64,000 nucleotides of DNA from Butyrivibrio sp. AE3004. GTDB lineage: Bacteria > Bacillota > Clostridia > Lachnospirales > Lachnospiraceae. The notes beneath the pieces are model-generated. The model saw only the letters and a program-made list of their open reading frames with translations, was not told the DNA's origin and did no database searches. The position numbers and the translations under genes are program-made. Below, in pieces: positions 61,047-64,000 of this stretch (within the stretch, counting starts at the first letter, position 1; each line of letters begins with the position of its first letter). The stretch spans positions 2,294,001-2,358,000 of the forward strand of contig NZ_JNLQ01000002.1 in NCBI RefSeq assembly GCF_000703165.1, read 5' to 3'.

Positions 61047-63326
61047 TTATTTAGTAAACTTTTTCTTAAGATCAAGCCATATCGGTGATGCGATAAAGAT
61101 TGATGAATATGTTCCTGCTACAACGCCGACCATAAGAGGAAGAGCGAAGAAGCGGATATCCGGCACACCGAAGATGAACAGTGAAAGAACCATGATGAAG
61201 GTTGTTATTGAAGTGAACAAGCTTCGTGTAATTGTCTGGCTTACGCTCTTATTAACAAGCTCTTCAAGCTGATCCTGACGATTCAGGAATACCTGATTCT
61301 CACGTATACGGTCGAATGTAACGATTGTATCGTTGATTGAATAACCGATTATTGTAAGAATTGCTGCGATGAATGTACCACCGACCTGAATTCTTGTAAG
61401 TGCATAACATGTAATAACAATAAGTGCATCATGTGCAAGAGCAATAATAGCAGCAGCACCAAACTTGATATCTCTGAATCTGATCCAGATGTATGCAAGC
61501 ATAAGAACAAGTGCGATTATCATAGCTGATGTTGCATCCGCACGCATCTCGTTACTGATTGTTGAACTGATACTCTCAGCTGAAATGTTCTCAGCAGGTA
61601 CAGAGTAATCTGTCTTAAACATGTTATCAACTGCTTCACGCTGATCAATTGTAAGTGTAGCTGTCTTGAAGATTACCTGGTTTGAACCTGCAACAGTCTG
61701 AACCTGAACTGAATCAACATTTGTAAGCTCTTTGATCTTAGGAACGATCTCGCTGTCAAGCTTCTCTGTTGTCCATGCCTCGTTAAAGGTTACGCTTGTT
61801 GATGTACCACCAACGAAATCAAGGCTGTAGTTGAATGCGCCTTCTCCGCGTCCGGCGTTAACACCCATAAAGATACATCCGACTACGATAATGGCAGCAG
61901 ATATTCCGTAGAACATCTTTCTCTTTGTAGTAAAGTCTAAAAGCTTAACTTCTCTTGCTTTTCCATAGAACTTCTTATCTTCAAGTCCAAGTCCGTAGAA
62001 GATATTTGAAATCGCTCTTGTAACAAAAAGAGCTGTGAACATTGAAACAATGATACCAAGTGCAAGTGTTGAAGCAAATCCCTTAACAGTACCTGTTCCG
62101 CGAAGTCCAAGGATTGCAGCTGCAATAAGTGTTGTGATGTTACCGTCAAGGATAGCTGAAAGAGCTTTTCCGTAACCTGTCTTGATAGCAGCCTTAACAT
62201 CCTTACCGCCTGTTATCTCTTCTCTGATACGGGCAAATACAAGCACGTTAGCATCTACCGCCATACCTACTGAAAGGATGATACCGGCGATACCGGGAAG
62301 TGTAAGTGTAATCTCAAATGCTGAAAGAAGAAGGATCTCCAATCCACAATAGAACATAAGAGCTATACTTGCTGCTATACCGAGAAGCTTGTAGAAGATG
62401 ATCATAAACAGAATAATTGCAATGAAACCTGCAATGGCTGCGATCATACTTGTGTGGATAGCATCTGAACCAAGCTGAGCACCTACTACATTTGAACGTA
62501 ATTCGTTAAGCTGAAGCTTTAGTCCACCGATACGGATCATAGATGCAAGGTTTGATGCTGATTCGAATGATTCCTCACCGGTAATTACCGCTCTACCGTC
62601 TGTAATCTCTGCCTGAACGGTGGGAACTGAAATAAACTCACCGTCATAGTAGATACCGATTGACTCGCCGTTAGCATAAGCCTTCTTGGTAGCCTCAGCA
62701 AATTTCTGTTTTCCTGCATCTGTAAAATCAAGAGAAACAACAACTTCCTGAGTATTGGCAGTACCTGAATTCTGATAACCTGCCTGAGCCTCAGCTACGT
62801 CTTCACCCTTAAGGACGATTGATCCGTCAGCTTCGAGCTCTTCGATGGTCTTGTTGAGAACATATCCCATCTTGCCATCTTCGTTAAGAACATAATTGCC
62901 TTCTTCATCAACTGTGAAGCCGGAATTATATGTATAGTTTTCATTACCCTCACTATCAGTCTGTGCTATAAAGTACAGATTACCGGGCTGTCCAAGTTCT
63001 TCAAGGATCTTGTTCGCATCTGTAACACCGGGAATTTCGATGTTAATACGGTTTGAACCTTCCTGATAAACCTGTGACTCTGTGCTGTACTGATCTACAC
63101 GCTGCTGGAGCTTGTAAATTGTATCTGCCATGTCCTCAGCACTGGGAGTACCATCTCCAAGTACCTCATAAGTGATGCTGACACCACCCGCAAGATCAAG
63201 TCCGAGGTTAATGCTCTTCAGTGATCCTGATTTCTCGCTTCCAAGGCCATACACCGAAGTATACCCCAGACCCGCAAGCAGCAAAATTGCCACGAGCAAA
63301 GCGATTACTGATTTTACTCTTTTCAT
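61047..63326 (-). CDS. secDF: Fused protein translocase subunit SecDF
   Basis: 759 residues from the ATG at 63326, which has a GGAGGG site (the frame is open to 63350). SecD and SecF are fused in one chain. SecD part: N-terminal helix, LGLDLAGGVSITYEV, a periplasmic P1 domain with SNLASMIRIGGL, and helices with SVGMAVDANVLVFARIREE. SecF part: SLDFVGGTSTSVTF, then IIGYSINDTIVTFDRIREN. The two D-G-G/V-G-G and RIRE motifs mark the duplicated unit. It uses proton motive force to complete export. It starts 20 bp after the SCIFF maturase. Confidence 0.96.
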   Translation of the reverse strand: MKRVKSVIALLVAILLLAGLGYTSVYGLGSEKSGSLKSINLGLDLAGGVSITYEVLGDGTPSAEDMADTIYKLQQRVDQYSTESQVYQEGSNRINIEIPGVTDANKILEELGQPGNLYFIAQTDSEGNENYTYNSGFTVDEEGNYVLNEDGKMGYVLNKTIEELEADGSIVLKGEDVAEAQAGYQNSGTANTQEVVVSLDFTDAGKQKFAEATKKAYANGESIGIYYDGEFISVPTVQAEITDGRAVITGEESFESASNLASMIRIGGLKLQLNELRSNVVGAQLGSDAIHTSMIAAIAGFIAIILFMIIFYKLLGIAASIALMFYCGLEILLLSAFEITLTLPGIAGIILSVGMAVDANVLVFARIREEITGGKDVKAAIKTGYGKALSAILDGNITTLIAAAILGLRGTGTVKGFASTLALGIIVSMFTALFVTRAISNIFYGLGLEDKKFYGKAREVKLLDFTTKRKMFYGISAAIIVVGCIFMGVNAGRGEGAFNYSLDFVGGTSTSVTFNEAWTTEKLDSEIVPKIKELTNVDSVQVQTVAGSNQVIFKTATLTIDQREAVDNMFKTDYSVPAENISAESISSTISNEMRADATSAMIIALVLMLAYIWIRFRDIKFGAAAIIALAHDALIVITCYALTRIQVGGTFIAAILTIIGYSINDTIVTFDRIRENQVFLNRQDQLEELVNKSVSQTITRSLFTSITTFIMVLSLFIFGVPDIRFFALPLMVGVVAGTYSSIFIASPIWLDLKKKFTK

Positions 63327-63346
63327 TTTCTCACCCTCCGTTATAT

Positions 63347-64000
63347 TCATTCGGCCTGTGCGGCTTTAATCATGATCGCGCATTCAACACGCTTTCTCTG
63401 AAGCTCACATCCCGTATGATAGGTTGTATTTATATCACCATTAAAGTTGTAGGCGTTTGCAGCACAACCTCCGCTGCAATAATATCTCGCAAAGCACTTC
63501 TGACACTCTGGTCTCGAGTACACATTGCTCTCCTTGAACTGTTTCTGAAGATCGGGTCTTGTGATTCCTTCAAAAACATTCCCCATAATAAAGTCTTCGT
63601 TACCAACAAACTGATGGCAGGGATATAGGTCTCCCCAAGGAGTTACCCCAAGATATTCACATCCCGAACCACATCCTGAAAGTCTCTTGGCAACACAAGG
63701 ACCTCCTTCAAGGTCGATATTGAAATGGAAGAAGTTAAAGCCCTTTCCTTCCTTCTGTCTTTGCAGATAGAACTTGGCAAGCTCATCATACTGATCACAA
63801 AGATAAGGAATATCCTCTTCCTTAATAGCGTACCAGTCTTCCGGTTTAGCCACAACCGGTTCAACCGATATCTGTTTGAATCCCAGATCCGCAAGGTGCT
63901 TAACATCCTCACAGAAATCCAGATTATTGTGCGTGAAAGTTCCTCTCACGAAGTATCTGAGCTGGTGACGACTCTCTGCCACCTTTTTGAATTTAGGAAC
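63347..64000 (-). CDS. scfB: SCIFF-type thioether maturase, radical SAM/SPASM (C-terminal fragment)
   Basis: The C-terminal 217 residues; the gene enters from the right edge in the frame VPKFKKVAESRHQ. It contains the end of the radical SAM barrel (RYFVRGTFTHNNLDF, DLGFKQISVEPVVA) and the SPASM domain with auxiliary-cluster cysteines (GGPCVAKRLSGCGSGCEYLG, YPCHQF, PECQKCFARYYCSGGCAAN). This layout and the position next to secDF match the SCIFF maturase of Clostridia, which forms Cys-Thr thioethers in a small Cys-rich peptide. The precursor gene would lie beyond the window. Confidence 0.85.
   Translation of the reverse strand, partial: VPKFKKVAESRHQLRYFVRGTFTHNNLDFCEDVKHLADLGFKQISVEPVVAKPEDWYAIKEEDIPYLCDQYDELAKFYLQRQKEGKGFNFFHFNIDLEGGPCVAKRLSGCGSGCEYLGVTPWGDLYPCHQFVGNEDFIMGNVFEGITRPDLQKQFKESNVYSRPECQKCFARYYCSGGCAANAYNFNGDINTTYHTGCELQRKRVECAIMIKAAQAE

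Overview
This 64 kb window looks like chromosome from an anaerobic, low-to-mid GC Firmicute of the Lachnospiraceae type (Butyrivibrio-like). That is an inference from gene content: a SCIFF-type radical SAM maturase next to secDF, a DUF1846 protein, a CarD-family protein, DegV proteins, a meso-DAP type MurE, a NagE-type PTS permease, large hybrid histidine kinases, chemotaxis receptors and GGDEF proteins. About 90% of the genes lie on the minus strand. I see no rRNA, tRNA, CRISPR array, prophage or transposase.

1-5.4 kb: L-rhamnose catabolism. rhaB, an L-fucose/L-arabinose-isomerase-family enzyme and rhaD form a minus-strand operon, divergent from an AraC-type activator. A sugar-phosphate isomerase/epimerase fragment lies at the window edge. 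5.4-8.6 kb: ferrous iron uptake (feoA, feoB and a 48-residue FeoB-associated Cys-rich membrane peptide). It is preceded by a 725-bp regulatory region with a Fur-like palindrome in the feo promoter, seven GTTAGC/GCTAAC half-sites, a 47-nt tandem repeat, and a short promoter-to-terminator unit that looks like an iron-regulated small RNA. 8.6-11.9 kb: a MATE exporter and an orphan response regulator converge on a 531-bp near-palindrome that fills the space between them.

12-18 kb: a chemotaxis receptor and two tandem membrane GGDEF proteins. 18-21.5 kb: a GlcNAc-type PTS EIICB and two secreted proteins. 21.6-29.7 kb: a signalling operon (response regulator, two hybrid histidine kinases, alanine/glycine symporter); the second kinase has a DegV fatty-acid-binding domain inserted between its receiver and HPt domains. 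30-33 kb: a secreted fibronectin-type protein and a Cache-domain chemoreceptor. 33.3-40.9 kb: a MATE exporter and a 2060-residue A-PCP-C-A-PCP-C peptide synthetase whose first adenylation domain lacks the Asp that binds an alpha-amino group.

41-46 kb: CarD, two unknown proteins, DUF1846 and a stand-alone DegV. 46-64 kb: housekeeping. On the minus strand the order is SCIFF maturase (partial), secDF, recJ, murE, priA, def, [L,D-transpeptidase, hybrid histidine kinase], fmt, Zn-peptidase, rsmB, rlmN. The bracketed pair interrupts the usual def-fmt adjacency.

The strongest candidates for undescribed biology are the feo-linked small RNA (8212-8300), the DegV-containing histidine kinase (23200-26634), the MATE/NRPS locus (33328-40886) and the giant inverted repeat (9925-10455). 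Start codons were adjusted where a ribosome binding site clearly favours an internal start. All function calls come from reading motifs by eye; no database search was run.
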